A stretch of 64,000 nt of DNA, taken from positions 1-64,000 of the forward strand of contig JAGCPD010000006.1 of NCBI GenBank assembly GCA_017645305.1. The letters run 5' to 3'. Under the pieces are notes generated by a model that was not told where the DNA came from, made no database searches, and worked only from the letters and a program-made list of their open reading frames with translations. Source of the DNA: Bacteroidaceae bacterium. GTDB lineage: Bacteria > Bacteroidota > Bacteroidia > Bacteroidales > Bacteroidaceae. The position numbers and the translations under genes are program-made. Position 1 is the first letter of the stretch; the number at the start of each line of letters is the position of its first letter. Positions 24,100 through 32,801 of the stretch are shown one piece after another.

Positions 24100-24157
24100 C
24101 CGTTGAAATCAAGCTAACCAAAGGCTTGACAAAGAACAGAAGTTTAACAATTAAAAG

Positions 24158-24556
24158 TTGAATGTTATGAAGAAGATGAATAAGGTGATAGCTGCCATGA
24201 TGATAATGGCCATCACAATTGCAATGCCTGCAATGGCTGGTAATAATAAAGAAATAAACAGTGGCAGGAGAGATCATGCTGCTGTAGTAAATAACCACAA
24301 GAAGGATACTCACTTTGACAAAACAGACAAGAAGCCGGCTCACTTTGACGCTCATAACAATCATGCCTATCATCCTGACATTAAGACTTGCGTCATTAAG
24401 GTTGGTCGTCATGATTCGCACAAAAGGATTGTAGCCAAGGCCGAGCACATCAACGGTGTAATGGATGCCAAGTGGAATCCGCGCAACCACGAAGTAATTG
24501 TCCGCTACGATGCTAATAAGACGTCAGCCCGTCATATCAAGCACAAAGTAGCATAA
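24158..24556 (+). CDS. exported His-rich protein with HMA-like fold and HxxH motif
   Basis: A 132-residue protein with an N-terminal export signal (start at 24158 or 24167) ending PAMAG. Residues 30-75 are rich in His, Asp, Asn and Lys. Residues about 76-132 follow the heavy-metal-associated (HMA) pattern: TCVIKVGRHDSHKRIVAKAE, then HINGVMDAKWNP and VIVRYDANKTSARHI. Where classic HMA domains have CxxC, this one has HDSH. The domain may therefore bind zinc, copper or nickel through histidines in the periplasm. The function is inferred; a plain pseudo-HMA fold without metal is possible. It is flanked by a terminator shared with the SpoIID gene. Confidence 0.7.
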   Translation: MNVMKKMNKVIAAMMIMAITIAMPAMAGNNKEINSGRRDHAAVVNNHKKDTHFDKTDKKPAHFDAHNNHAYHPDIKTCVIKVGRHDSHKRIVAKAEHINGVMDAKWNPRNHEVIVRYDANKTSARHIKHKVA

Positions 24557-24582
24557 GTGTTTGTCATGCTATATATTTCCCT

Positions 24583-24618
24583 GAAGTCCCGGCTTGCATT
24601 ATTGCAGGTCGGGACTTC
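24583..24618. terminator. convergent terminator
   Basis: A perfect 9-bp outer stem (24583-24591 with 24610-24618) surrounds a partly paired interior. It lies between the convergent His-rich and SpoIID genes. Confidence 0.65.
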
Positions 24619-24622
24619 ACTA

Positions 24623-25909
24623 TTACTTGTATAGTTGGCGGATTTCCGCTCCCGGATAGTAGTGGCAGAGAATTTCTTGGTACGTGTATCCCAGATGCCC
24701 CATGACAGCGGCACCTATCTGACACATACCAACACCATGTCCCCAGCCTTTTCCGTTTAGGACGAAAGTTTGGGGCACATCGTTTTGGATATCTTCTATG
24801 CTGACGGTAAAGGCGCTGCTGAGCAAGTGCGAGGTGCTAAGGGTTTTGCGAATGAGCAATTCCTTTCCTATTATATATGTCCGTTCTGTGCCTACTATGC
24901 GAAGCCGGCTGATATGTCCGGCAGGACCTGTCTCTAAAGGCTCCAGACGCAGGATGAGGCCGAACTTCATGTTTAGGTTGCGTTCTATGAGTTCCCTGAG
25001 CTGCCCTTGTGTAAATCGGACTTGCCAACGGTAGAAGTTCTTCGTTTCCAGATCATAATCGTTCAGCACCTGCGACAGAACCTCGCGGTCAGAGGTGTTG
25101 CAGAAGGGGTCGTCAACACTGCTGAGATAGGATTTGCGGATATTCTGCCAGCAGTACTGGAACTCGTTGGTCTGACCACCGCAGCATTTGCCAAAGCGGG
25201 CATCGCAGATTTCCCCGTCACCCATTAGTACTTGTCCGCGTGTCTCACAAACGGCCTGACGGACGTTGGGATTGCAGGCTACGGTAATGCCTTGATAGCG
25301 CTGGCAATGGTCGTCTGCGCAGACATCAAAGAGGTCGTGGTCTTCGCGGTCCCACCATCGGATGAGTTCGTTTTTACGGGTCTCACAAGTTCCATAGGTT
25401 TCATGTGTCCCATAGGTCTTATGGGTTAGCTGGGCTAAGAGCCAGCTGCGACTGATTACCGCCGATGCTTTCAGGAATTCCAGCGAGCAGGTGTTCTTCA
25501 TCTCACTGCTGATAACGCTGACCAAATAGTCCTCCAAGGGTAGTTCGTTGATTACAACAATCAGGGAACCTTTCATAATGAGGTGCAATGTTCCTGTAAA
25601 GACCTGTACCTGTTGTCGTTCCCAATGAAAATGTTTGCCTATGGTTACGCCATAAAGACTGAAAGATGGTTCCCCTTTTCCCCCAAAGGGAGGAGCGGAT
25701 GGCGGGGCAGAAGTAATAGCACCCTCTGCTTGGGCAAGGCATGGGGTAAAGGTAAGTTTCTTGTACACTTTGCCTTGCCACAGGATGCCGTCGGTCTGGG
25801 CTATGGCTGTCTGGTCGCCTTCCACAACCTCGCCATTTGTGTAGAAAGGCATATTCAGGTGGAAATGAACCTCTGGAGCAGCAAGGATGCCAATGGTAAT
25901 GAACTTCAT
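24623..25909 (-). CDS. SpoIID/LytB domain protein
   Basis: A 428-residue protein with the SpoIID signature: LPLEDYLVSVISSEM, FLKASAVISRSW and the C-terminal GWGHGVGMCQIGAAVMG. In sporulating bacteria SpoIID is a lytic transglycosylase acting on denuded peptidoglycan; in Bacteroidales it is conserved without sporulation and its role is unknown. No strong signal peptide is visible. A family C repeat is read in frame after AQL (THKTYGTHETYGTCETRKNE), just inside the catalytic domain, which is surprising. The gene follows the glycosyltransferase fusion gene by 30 bases and is probably in its operon. Confidence 0.85.
   Translation of the reverse strand: MKFITIGILAAPEVHFHLNMPFYTNGEVVEGDQTAIAQTDGILWQGKVYKKLTFTPCLAQAEGAITSAPPSAPPFGGKGEPSFSLYGVTIGKHFHWERQQVQVFTGTLHLIMKGSLIVVINELPLEDYLVSVISSEMKNTCSLEFLKASAVISRSWLLAQLTHKTYGTHETYGTCETRKNELIRWWDREDHDLFDVCADDHCQRYQGITVACNPNVRQAVCETRGQVLMGDGEICDARFGKCCGGQTNEFQYCWQNIRKSYLSSVDDPFCNTSDREVLSQVLNDYDLETKNFYRWQVRFTQGQLRELIERNLNMKFGLILRLEPLETGPAGHISRLRIVGTERTYIIGKELLIRKTLSTSHLLSSAFTVSIEDIQNDVPQTFVLNGKGWGHGVGMCQIGAAVMGHLGYTYQEILCHYYPGAEIRQLYK
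25376..25428. repeat. dispersed repeat, family C, in frame inside SpoIID gene
   Basis: Tandem phrases of the type CCCATAGGTCTTATGGGTT (plus strand) are read on the minus strand as HKTYGTHETYGTCET. Related copies are at 42834-42876 (inside GH115) and 57528-57567 (intergenic). Confidence 0.75.
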
Positions 25910-25938
25910 TTAATTCAAACTCTAATCTTGCGAACTGC

Positions 25939-25968
25939 TTTAAACTTTCAATTTTAAACTTTCAACAG
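25939..25968. repeat. dispersed repeat, family B, at a gene end
   Basis: On the minus strand GTTGAAAGTTTAAAATTGAAAG forms the last codons (VESLKLKV) and stop of the glycosyltransferase fusion. The C-terminus therefore seems to be supplied by the repeat. Confidence 0.6.
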
Positions 25969-28276
25969 GCAAAGAGACTTCTTGTAGGATGGCAACTGCT
26001 TGTTGGGGGCTAAGTTGGCAGAAGTCCTGTTCTCTGGGGGTGATGAGCAGACCACACATATCCAGCGCTCCGGGACTGATGAGCAACTGCTTCTCTCCCG
26101 TTGCATAGTAACAGGCTGGACGGTGCTTGGCGCGTGGGAAAATGAGGGTTACCACCTCTCCATCCTGATTCCAACAGACAATGTTCATGCGTGGCTCAGT
26201 CTCTTCCTCCTGCAAAGGAAGGGCCGTGTAAATTCGCTCAAAACGTTCTGTAGCTTCTGCTACTTCAGCCGTACAAATTACCAGTACGGGACAGGCATAA
26301 TCGGTAAGCAGGGAAATACCTTTGGCAAAAGGCTTCAGTGTAGGCTGATATAATTTTTCCCAGTCGCGTTCCAGGGGTGCTATGCCGCGGCTTCCTGCCT
26401 GCAAATGCATGTGGTCGGGACAGGAAGCTCCGCAGACGGGACCATTATAGAATACCATGTACTCGGGCATCTGCTGCGCCATAAGGAAGAGGTGCTGGAA
26501 ATGTCCCTTTATGGTCTGTGGAGTATGTTTGCAGATAGGAATGGTAAAGTGTCGGGGCAGGATGGGGAAGGGGTTCACCAGCAACTGGTATTGCTGCATA
26601 ATGGGCAGGGCGTGTTGTGCTATGGGGCGATTGTTGTCGCAAAGAAAACATGGGCGTTTCTGCAAGGCTTGCTTGCTGACATCAGCTCCCGTACTTACCA
26701 TGCGGGCGGGATTCCATTGGGCACGCAGGGCAGAGTTGCCAAAGGTCAGGTCTTTCGTCTGTACGCCATTCAGCGCCTCATATCGTTTGGCGGCTTCCTG
26801 CCAATTTTTTTTTTCGCTTTGAAAGAATTCCTCTACTTCTGCAGGTGAAGGAATGTGTTGTTTTTGTTCGTTCTGCTGTTGGCGGGCCAGAATCTCCAGC
26901 GTACGCAGATGGTCCTTATAGGTGTTGTTTCTGTTTATTTTGTCCTGACTTAGGGCTGCATCACTGTTGCCTTCCCAACGACGGCAGAGATAGACCTCAT
27001 GGTAGAGACGACCTATGCGGTAACGACGACTTATCATCAGTCCAAGAGCATAATCTTCGCCATAGCTGGTGTTGGGAATCTGCAATTTTCTAAGCACGGG
27101 TGTAAAGAAGGCACGCGGAGCACCTAATCCGTTAATGCGTAGTGCGTTGTTCCGCCCGTTATCAGGTGTCCATTCCTTGTGGTCGATGAGGCCTGGCGGT
27201 AGTGTGTTCAGTTGGAAGTCGCACATACGGTAAGAGCCGATCACCATGGCGGCCTGCTGCTCTCTGAAAGCATCTATCATCTGCTGCAGTGTATGGGGTG
27301 AACTGTAGAGGTCGTCGCTGTCGAGCTGCACGACAAAACGTCCCACCTGAGGGTGATGCACAGCTGTGTTCCAGCATCCGCCAATGCCCAAGTCATCACG
27401 TTGCGGAATGATGTGTATAATGCGCTCATCATTGATAAACTCTTGAATGGCCTCTGTGGTTCCATCGGTACTGCCGTTGTCAACTACAATCAGGTTGTAG
27501 GGGAAGGTGGTCTGCTGTTCAAGGACACTGCGGATAGCATCCCGGATGGTGCGCTCTCTGTTGCGGACGGGAATGATGACAGAAGCCTCAACAGTAAATT
27601 TGCCTTCTGAAAAGTCTATCTCTTGGAAGGTTTCTGGTGTCAGATAAGCACCGATGGCTTTCAAATGAGCCGTACAGGCTTGTTCCATCTCTATCTGACG
27701 GTCACGATTACGGGGATCCACATAGTCGAACTGCTTCTGACCGCTTAATCGGGTATCCTGTTCAACTTCGGTGTACAGGAACTCGTCAGCATGAACGGGC
27801 AACATAATCCTGCTGACATATAATCGGAAATCGTACAAGGCAGCAAAACGGTAGCTTGCCCTTTTTGTTTGTGCGATATATTTCTTCAATACCTCTGTGC
27901 GGATAAGGAGTAGGGAACCCAACTGAAAGTCATCACGTACCGAACCTATCTGACAGTCTGTCAATGGCATAGCGCTCCGTTTACCGTCGGGGGTAAGGAT
28001 GTAATGGTCAGCATACAGCATCAGGGCATGACAGTCCTCAGCTATAGTCAGCATACGCGTCAGGGCGTAATAGCCCAGTTGTAAGGTTTCATACTTGGTG
28101 TACATCAGCAGGTACGGGGCTGTTGCCTGTTGGGCTATCCATTGTAGTGTCTCAGTATTTCCGGGACCTTCATCACGCAAATAATAAATATTCTGGACTT
28201 GCGTTTCGGCCTCTAACTGTTGCAGGGTGGCGGCTACTTGCTCGTCGCTCTGCCAAGGTATAAAACAATCAATCAT
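25940..28276 (-). CDS. glycosyltransferase family 2 fused to GalT-like DUF4922 domain
   Basis: A 778-residue cytoplasmic protein. The ATG at 28276 is chosen because a perfect promoter ends 5 bases before it; the frame extends upstream to 28327. Residues 1-230 look like a degenerate GT-A domain. Residues about 235-470 are a clear family 2 glycosyltransferase ([26 protein letters not shown]). Residues about 500-778 fit DUF4922, a HIT-superfamily domain: a CFLC pair, then the triad [10 protein letters not shown] (HxHxQ as in GalT nucleotidyltransferases/phosphorylases). The fusion may make a nucleotide sugar and transfer it. It shares an operon with SpoIID. Confidence 0.85.
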   Translation of the reverse strand: MIDCFIPWQSDEQVAATLQQLEAETQVQNIYYLRDEGPGNTETLQWIAQQATAPYLLMYTKYETLQLGYYALTRMLTIAEDCHALMLYADHYILTPDGKRSAMPLTDCQIGSVRDDFQLGSLLLIRTEVLKKYIAQTKRASYRFAALYDFRLYVSRIMLPVHADEFLYTEVEQDTRLSGQKQFDYVDPRNRDRQIEMEQACTAHLKAIGAYLTPETFQEIDFSEGKFTVEASVIIPVRNRERTIRDAIRSVLEQQTTFPYNLIVVDNGSTDGTTEAIQEFINDERIIHIIPQRDDLGIGGCWNTAVHHPQVGRFVVQLDSDDLYSSPHTLQQMIDAFREQQAAMVIGSYRMCDFQLNTLPPGLIDHKEWTPDNGRNNALRINGLGAPRAFFTPVLRKLQIPNTSYGEDYALGLMISRRYRIGRLYHEVYLCRRWEGNSDAALSQDKINRNNTYKDHLRTLEILARQQQNEQKQHIPSPAEVEEFFQSEKKNWQEAAKRYEALNGVQTKDLTFGNSALRAQWNPARMVSTGADVSKQALQKRPCFLCDNNRPIAQHALPIMQQYQLLVNPFPILPRHFTIPICKHTPQTIKGHFQHLFLMAQQMPEYMVFYNGPVCGASCPDHMHLQAGSRGIAPLERDWEKLYQPTLKPFAKGISLLTDYACPVLVICTAEVAEATERFERIYTALPLQEEETEPRMNIVCWNQDGEVVTLIFPRAKHRPACYYATGEKQLLISPGALDMCGLLITPREQDFCQLSPQQAVAILQEVSLPVESLKLKV

Positions 28277-28281
28277 ATGCG

Positions 28282-28330
28282 CAAAAGTAGATAAAAATTT
28301 TCGCTCTGCAAAATAAAAGATGTACATTTG
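28282..28330. promoter_or_regulatory. divergent promoters with almost no leader
   Basis: Minus strand: TTTG (28309-28312), 19 bases, TACTTTTG (28282-28289), then 5 bases to the ATG at 28276. Plus strand: TACATTTG (28323-28330) with TTTC at 28299-28302, then 4 bases to the ATG at 28335. If the -7 boxes act as in other Bacteroidetes, both mRNAs begin within 0-3 bases of their start codons. Confidence 0.7.
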
Positions 28331-28334
28331 CAGT

Positions 28335-29303
28335 ATGAAAGTATATATTTTTAATCCAGAGAATGATATGGCCCTTGCTGACGGTAATCCTGGCTATACA
28401 CCGCCAGCCATCATCAGGCAGATGAGAGACGAACTCTACTGGCTTCCCAATTGGTGGGCTGAGGAAGGTGATATAGTGTGGAACGGGACGGATAGATTGC
28501 AACTTGAGCAAGGAGACGAGATATGTCCTTGGGGGTGGAGTCCTGCCCTCGTTCACCAACTGCGCCATGTTGGCGTGACCGATGATTTTTTGCCTTCTGA
28601 CGGGGAACTGGAACGTCTCCGTTGGCTCTCGCACCGTCAGACGGCTGTCAAAGCGTTGGCAGCCTGTAAACAGGATGGCCTGATAGGTGAGGCGTTGATG
28701 GGTGAATCGTATCTTTGCAAGACGGAACAAGAGGTTAAGGAGATACTTACTTCGGCAAAGGATGGGGAATCTTTTCTTTTTAAAGCTCCTTGGAGCAGCA
28801 GTGGAAGAGGATTAATGTTAAGCAGCAGCTCCAATGCCAAAGGATGGATAAAAAATACGTTAAAGGCACAAGGTTCTGTTGTGGTGGAGAGACTATTACA
28901 TAAAGTGACCGATTTTGCCCTTGAGTTTTGGTGCGATGGAAAGGGTGGAGTAGAATACTGTGGTCTTAGTCTCTTTTATACTAACGATAGCGGTGCTTAT
29001 CTGAGTAATTGGGTTGCTCCCGAAGGCCAGAAAGTGCAATGGCTTATACAATATGTTAACCCGCAGTTGTTGGTGGAAATCCGTCATTGGTGGGAAACCT
29101 ATTTACAGCAGTTCCAATACCGTGGTCCTGTGGGGGTTGACATGATGCTCTGTCAGGGTGGAATCTGTCCATGTATAGAGATAAATTGGCGTATGACAAT
29201 GGGTTACATCTCTACCCTTCTACCTGCCCAAGGCAAGTCTGGGCGCATGGTAGTGGAGTACATCTATGGTCACTATTCTGCTGAGGTAGAAGCCTTTAGT
29301 TGA
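28335..29303 (+). CDS. ATP-grasp-like protein of unknown substrate
   Basis: A 322-residue soluble protein beginning [20 protein letters not shown]. The middle contains [14 protein letters not shown], like the nucleotide-binding loop of ATP-grasp ligases, followed by VVVERLL and, near the end, VGVDMML and [11 protein letters not shown], which fit the metal-binding Glu/Asn/Arg set. It probably joins a carboxylate to an amine or thiol with ATP. It is divergent from the GT2-GalT/SpoIID pair and shares their compact promoter region, so it may act in the same envelope or glycan pathway. The start at 28335 is preferred to 28320. Confidence 0.7.
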   Translation: MKVYIFNPENDMALADGNPGYTPPAIIRQMRDELYWLPNWWAEEGDIVWNGTDRLQLEQGDEICPWGWSPALVHQLRHVGVTDDFLPSDGELERLRWLSHRQTAVKALAACKQDGLIGEALMGESYLCKTEQEVKEILTSAKDGESFLFKAPWSSSGRGLMLSSSSNAKGWIKNTLKAQGSVVVERLLHKVTDFALEFWCDGKGGVEYCGLSLFYTNDSGAYLSNWVAPEGQKVQWLIQYVNPQLLVEIRHWWETYLQQFQYRGPVGVDMMLCQGGICPCIEINWRMTMGYISTLLPAQGKSGRMVVEYIYGHYSAEVEAFS

Positions 29304-29333
29304 AAAAAGAGCTTCACAAGCAGTGAAACTCTT
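29304..29333. terminator. bidirectional terminator
   Basis: AAGAGCTTCAC pairs with GTGAAACTCTT around a short loop, with a T-run on one side and an A-run on the other. It serves the ATP-grasp gene on the plus strand and tRNA-Gln on the minus strand. Confidence 0.8.
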
Positions 29334-29336
29334 TTG

Positions 29337-29407
29337 TTGGGCTACCCGGACTCGAACCAGGAAAGGCAGGACCAGAATCTGCAGTGTTACCATTACACCA
29401 TAGCCCA
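29337..29407 (-). tRNA. tRNA-Gln (CUG)
   Basis: A complete cloverleaf: 7-bp acceptor (29401-29407 with 29338-29344), D arm with AATGGTA loop, anticodon loop TTCTGGT giving CUG, and T arm CCTGG-TTCGAGT-CCGGG. The terminal CCA is not encoded. The last pair of the anticodon stem is an A-C mismatch in this reading. Confidence 0.92.
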
Positions 29408-29437
29408 ATAATCATAGGGCAAACCCCTTTTGCGGTG

Positions 29438-29445
29438 CAAAGGTA
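29438..29445 (-). promoter_or_regulatory. -7 box of tRNA-Gln
   Basis: TACCTTTG on the minus strand lies 30 bases upstream of the tRNA 5' end. Confidence 0.6.
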
Positions 29446-29494
29446 TGTACTTTTTCCGAACTGACAAAACTTTCTGCCAAAAAAATATAAAAAA

Positions 29495-29526
29495 TTTGCA
29501 TTATCCCCCAACTCTCTGTACCTTTG
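29495..29526 (+). promoter_or_regulatory. promoter of rsfS-ftsH-cdsA operon
   Basis: TTTG (29495-29498), 20 bases, TACCTTTG (29519-29526). The expected leader is about 25 bases. Confidence 0.75.
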
Positions 29527-29553
29527 CACTTAATAAATAAATATAGGAAATTA

Positions 29554-29913
29554 ATGACAAAGACCAATCCCCTTGTAGAAGCTATTGTTCAGGGAATGCA
29601 AGATAAGAAAGGTAGAAACATTGTTGTGGTAGATCTTTCAGAGATTTCTGATACCATCTGCAGGTTCTTCGTAATTGCCACAGGCGGTTCACCCTCACAG
29701 ATACAGGCTTTGGCTCGCAGCGTAGGCGAAAAGGCATTGGAACTGGCAAACCAGAAGCCATTGGCAATAGATGGTTTTCGTTATTCTCAATGGGTGGCAA
29801 TGGATTATGCCGATGTAATTGTGCATATTCTCTTGCCAGAGGAACGTGCATTCTATGATATTGAGCATCTTTGGGCAGATGCCCAGTTAACAAAAGTTCC
29901 CGATTTGGATTAA
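29554..29913 (+). CDS. rsfS: ribosomal silencing factor RsfS
   Basis: A 119-residue cytoplasmic protein of the Iojap/RsfS family. It binds ribosomal protein uL14 and blocks subunit joining under nutrient limitation. The conserved features NIVVVDLSEISD, DTICRFFVIATGGS and a late FRYSQWVAMDYADVIVHIL are present; length is normal. The start at 29554 is preferred to 29524, which lies within the promoter region. It is the first gene of an operon with ftsH, which starts 15 bases later. Confidence 0.93.
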   Translation: MTKTNPLVEAIVQGMQDKKGRNIVVVDLSEISDTICRFFVIATGGSPSQIQALARSVGEKALELANQKPLAIDGFRYSQWVAMDYADVIVHILLPEERAFYDIEHLWADAQLTKVPDLD

Positions 29914-29928
29914 ATAATTTAAAGAACT

Positions 29929-31959
29929 ATGAGTAAACAAAAAAAGCCCAAATACCCGCAGTTCAGTCTTACTTGGCTGTACCTTATTATTGCTATTATT
30001 CTGGGATTCCTTATCCTCAACGGCGGCAATGGATCATTGTTGGATGGTGGCTCTAAAGAGGTGACTTACAGTCAGTTTAAGGAGTATGTCAGAAAAGGCT
30101 ATGCCAGCAAGATTGTGGTTAACAAAAAGGAAGGGACATTGGTGATGTACGTAGAGCCGCAGCATTTGCGCGATGTGTTCCCCACCACCAAGATAAAACC
30201 AGGTGCAACGAGTGTTGTGCAATCTCAATATCCCTCTAATGATAAACTGGAGGATTTTGTAGAGCAGGAACATGATGCCGGACATTTTGACGGTGATGTA
30301 AAATATGAGAATGGAAGCGACGCCATCTCCAACTTCATCTGGAGCTTTGGTCCTCTTATTCTTATCGCCCTTTTTTGGATATTCATCATGCGCCGTATGG
30401 GTGGTGGTGGAAGCGGAAGTGGTGGAGGTCCCATGGGCATCTTCAATGTAGGTAGAAGTCGTGCCCAACTGGTGGATAAGGAAGAAGCTGGCAAGGTCAC
30501 GTTCAAGGATGTCGCCGGTCAGGCTGGTGCCAAGCAAGAGGTCCAGGAGATTGTTGATTTTCTTAAAAATCCTGCCAAATATACAGATTTGGGTGGTAAG
30601 ATACCTAAGGGAGCATTGTTGGTTGGTCCTCCGGGAACGGGTAAGACTCTTTTGGCAAAGGCTGTGGCAGGTGAGGCTGACGTACCTTTCTTCTCTATGT
30701 CTGGCAGCGATTTCGTGGAGATGTTTGTGGGTGTTGGTGCCAGTCGTGTACGTGACCTTTTCCGTCAGGCAAAGGAAAAAGCCCCCTGTATTATTTTTAT
30801 CGATGAGATAGATGCGGTAGGACGTGCCCGTAGCAGAGGACTGCAGATGGGTGCCAATGATGAGAGAGAGAGTACTCTGAACCAGCTTCTTACAGAGATG
30901 GATGGTTTTGGAACCAACAGTGGTGTTATTATTTTGGCTGCGACTAATCGTGCTGATATTTTGGACAAGGCTCTTCTTCGTGCCGGCCGATTTGACCGTC
31001 AGATACATGTTGATTTACCAGATGTCAACGAACGCAAAGAAATCTTCCAAGTGCATCTGCGCCCATTGAAAATAGACGAGAGTGTGGACATTGATTTTCT
31101 CTCCCGCCAGACTCCCGGATTCAGCGGAGCAGATATTGCTAATGTCTGTAATGAGGCGGCCCTCATTGCTGCCCGCAACAGCAAGACAACTGTGGGTAAA
31201 GACGATTTCTTGGCTGCAGTTGACAGAATCATTGGCGGTTTAGAGAAGAAGACAAAGGTAATGACAGCAGAAGAGAAGCGCACTATAGCCATTCATGAGG
31301 CAGGTCATGCTACCATTAGTTGGTTGCTTCAGTATGCGAATCCCCTTGTAAAGGTAACTATTGTTCCTCGTGGTCGTGCCCTTGGCGCAGCTTGGTATCT
31401 GCCTGAGGAACGGCAGATAACTACCCGAGAGCAGATGCTTGATGAGATGTGTGCCACTTTAGGCGGTCGGGCTGCCGAGGAGCTTTTCACAGGTCATATT
31501 AGCAGTGGGGCTATGAACGATTTAGAGCGTGTCACCAAGCAGGCTTACAGTATGATAGCATATATGGGAATGGCAGATGAGCTTCCTAACCTCTGCTATT
31601 ATAATAATCAGGAGTATAACTTCCAACGTCCTTATAGTGAGGCTACAGCACAGCTAATTGACCAAGAGACGAAGAAGATGATTATTGAGCAGTATCAACG
31701 TGCTAAAGATATCTTGAGTCAGCATACTGAAGGCCATGCCCAGTTGGCTCAGCTCCTTGTGGAGCGTGAGGTTATCTTTGCCGAAGACGTAGAGCGCATC
31801 TTTGGTCCTCGTCCATGGAGTAGCCGTACAGATGAACTGTTAGCTGAAGAGCCGGAAAAGGAAGAAAACCAGGAGCACCCTGATAACTCAGATGCTTCAG
31901 CGAATAATAAGTCTAATATGACCTATATGGCCCATAATCAGTTACCTGTAAAACCATGA
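29929..31959 (+). CDS. ftsH: ATP-dependent zinc metalloprotease FtsH
   Basis: A 676-residue inner-membrane AAA+ protease that degrades misfolded membrane proteins and regulatory substrates. Two membrane segments flank a periplasmic domain (about 15-35 and 137-155). A Gly-rich linker precedes the AAA module with Walker A GPPGTGKT and Walker [10 protein letters not shown]; the zinc site HEAGH lies near residue 450. The acidic, Asn/Ser-rich tail is poorly conserved. The stop overlaps the cdsA start (ATGA at 31956), so translation is coupled. Confidence 0.97.
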   Translation: MSKQKKPKYPQFSLTWLYLIIAIILGFLILNGGNGSLLDGGSKEVTYSQFKEYVRKGYASKIVVNKKEGTLVMYVEPQHLRDVFPTTKIKPGATSVVQSQYPSNDKLEDFVEQEHDAGHFDGDVKYENGSDAISNFIWSFGPLILIALFWIFIMRRMGGGGSGSGGGPMGIFNVGRSRAQLVDKEEAGKVTFKDVAGQAGAKQEVQEIVDFLKNPAKYTDLGGKIPKGALLVGPPGTGKTLLAKAVAGEADVPFFSMSGSDFVEMFVGVGASRVRDLFRQAKEKAPCIIFIDEIDAVGRARSRGLQMGANDERESTLNQLLTEMDGFGTNSGVIILAATNRADILDKALLRAGRFDRQIHVDLPDVNERKEIFQVHLRPLKIDESVDIDFLSRQTPGFSGADIANVCNEAALIAARNSKTTVGKDDFLAAVDRIIGGLEKKTKVMTAEEKRTIAIHEAGHATISWLLQYANPLVKVTIVPRGRALGAAWYLPEERQITTREQMLDEMCATLGGRAAEELFTGHISSGAMNDLERVTKQAYSMIAYMGMADELPNLCYYNNQEYNFQRPYSEATAQLIDQETKKMIIEQYQRAKDILSQHTEGHAQLAQLLVEREVIFAEDVERIFGPRPWSSRTDELLAEEPEKEENQEHPDNSDASANNKSNMTYMAHNQLPVKP

Positions 31960-32798
31960 AAAACCTTGTCGTCCGTACCCTAACGGGTCTTATATATGTT
32001 GTGTTGTTGATAGGATGTACTGTTTACAGCCCTGTAACTGCTTTTTTCTTTTTTGGCATAGTGGCTGCTGCCACTCTTTTTGAATTCGGGACCGTAATGA
32101 ACCATCACGCAGGAGCCAGTTTACCCCGTGCTATCAATTCTTTGGCTGGCTTTATAATTGTAGCTGCCGTATGGCTTTTTTGTATTGGCAGTGTGACGGC
32201 ACCACGCATGATAGCTCTTTGGGCATTGCTATTATTGTATATTATGGTAAGCGAACTATATCGAGGCAGTCAGAATTCTATTCGTAACTGGAGCCTTGCT
32301 TTAGCTTCGCAACTTTATGTGGCATTGCCCTTTGCGCTACTTCCCTTGCTAAGTATTAGTAGAGATGATGCTGCTGGAAAAATGGTCTATACCTGGATTT
32401 ATCCGCTTGCTCTCTTTATTTTTCTTTGGGTGAACGATACCTTTGCCTATCTCTCCGGTCTTACTTTGCATGGCATCTTCCCTTGGAAACTTTTTCCTAG
32501 TGTCTCGCCAAAGAAGACGTGGGTAGGAAGTATCGGCGGATGTCTTTTCACCTTTTTGGCCAGTATTGTCATTTGGTATTTGCAGTCGGGTACACTCAGC
32601 TTGCCGCAGTGGCTGGGCTTTGCAGCTGTTGTAGTAATAGCTGGCACATTTGGTGATTTGGTAGAAAGTCACCTTAAACGACAGCTCAGTATCAAAGACA
32701 GCAGCCATATCCTTCCCGGGCATGGCGGTCTTCTGGATCGTTTTGACAGTAGCCTGTTAGCTATCCCTGCCGTAACCATTTATTTTGTAATGTTATAA
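31956..32798 (+). CDS. cdsA: phosphatidate cytidylyltransferase
   Basis: A 280-residue multi-span membrane enzyme that makes CDP-diacylglycerol from phosphatidate and CTP, feeding phospholipid synthesis. Eight hydrophobic segments are visible. The family signature is SIKDSSHILPGHGGLLDRFDS near the C-terminus, and PKKTWVGSIGG lies before it. The start overlaps the ftsH stop by 4 bases. The CotH-like gene begins 3 bases after its stop. Confidence 0.95.
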   Translation: MKNLVVRTLTGLIYVVLLIGCTVYSPVTAFFFFGIVAAATLFEFGTVMNHHAGASLPRAINSLAGFIIVAAVWLFCIGSVTAPRMIALWALLLLYIMVSELYRGSQNSIRNWSLALASQLYVALPFALLPLLSISRDDAAGKMVYTWIYPLALFIFLWVNDTFAYLSGLTLHGIFPWKLFPSVSPKKTWVGSIGGCLFTFLASIVIWYLQSGTLSLPQWLGFAAVVVIAGTFGDLVESHLKRQLSIKDSSHILPGHGGLLDRFDSSLLAIPAVTIYFVML

Positions 32799-32801
32799 AG
32801 T

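Noticed and set aside
30034-31008. 324-codon minus-strand frame inside ftsH
   Set aside because: Antisense to the highly conserved AAA module.
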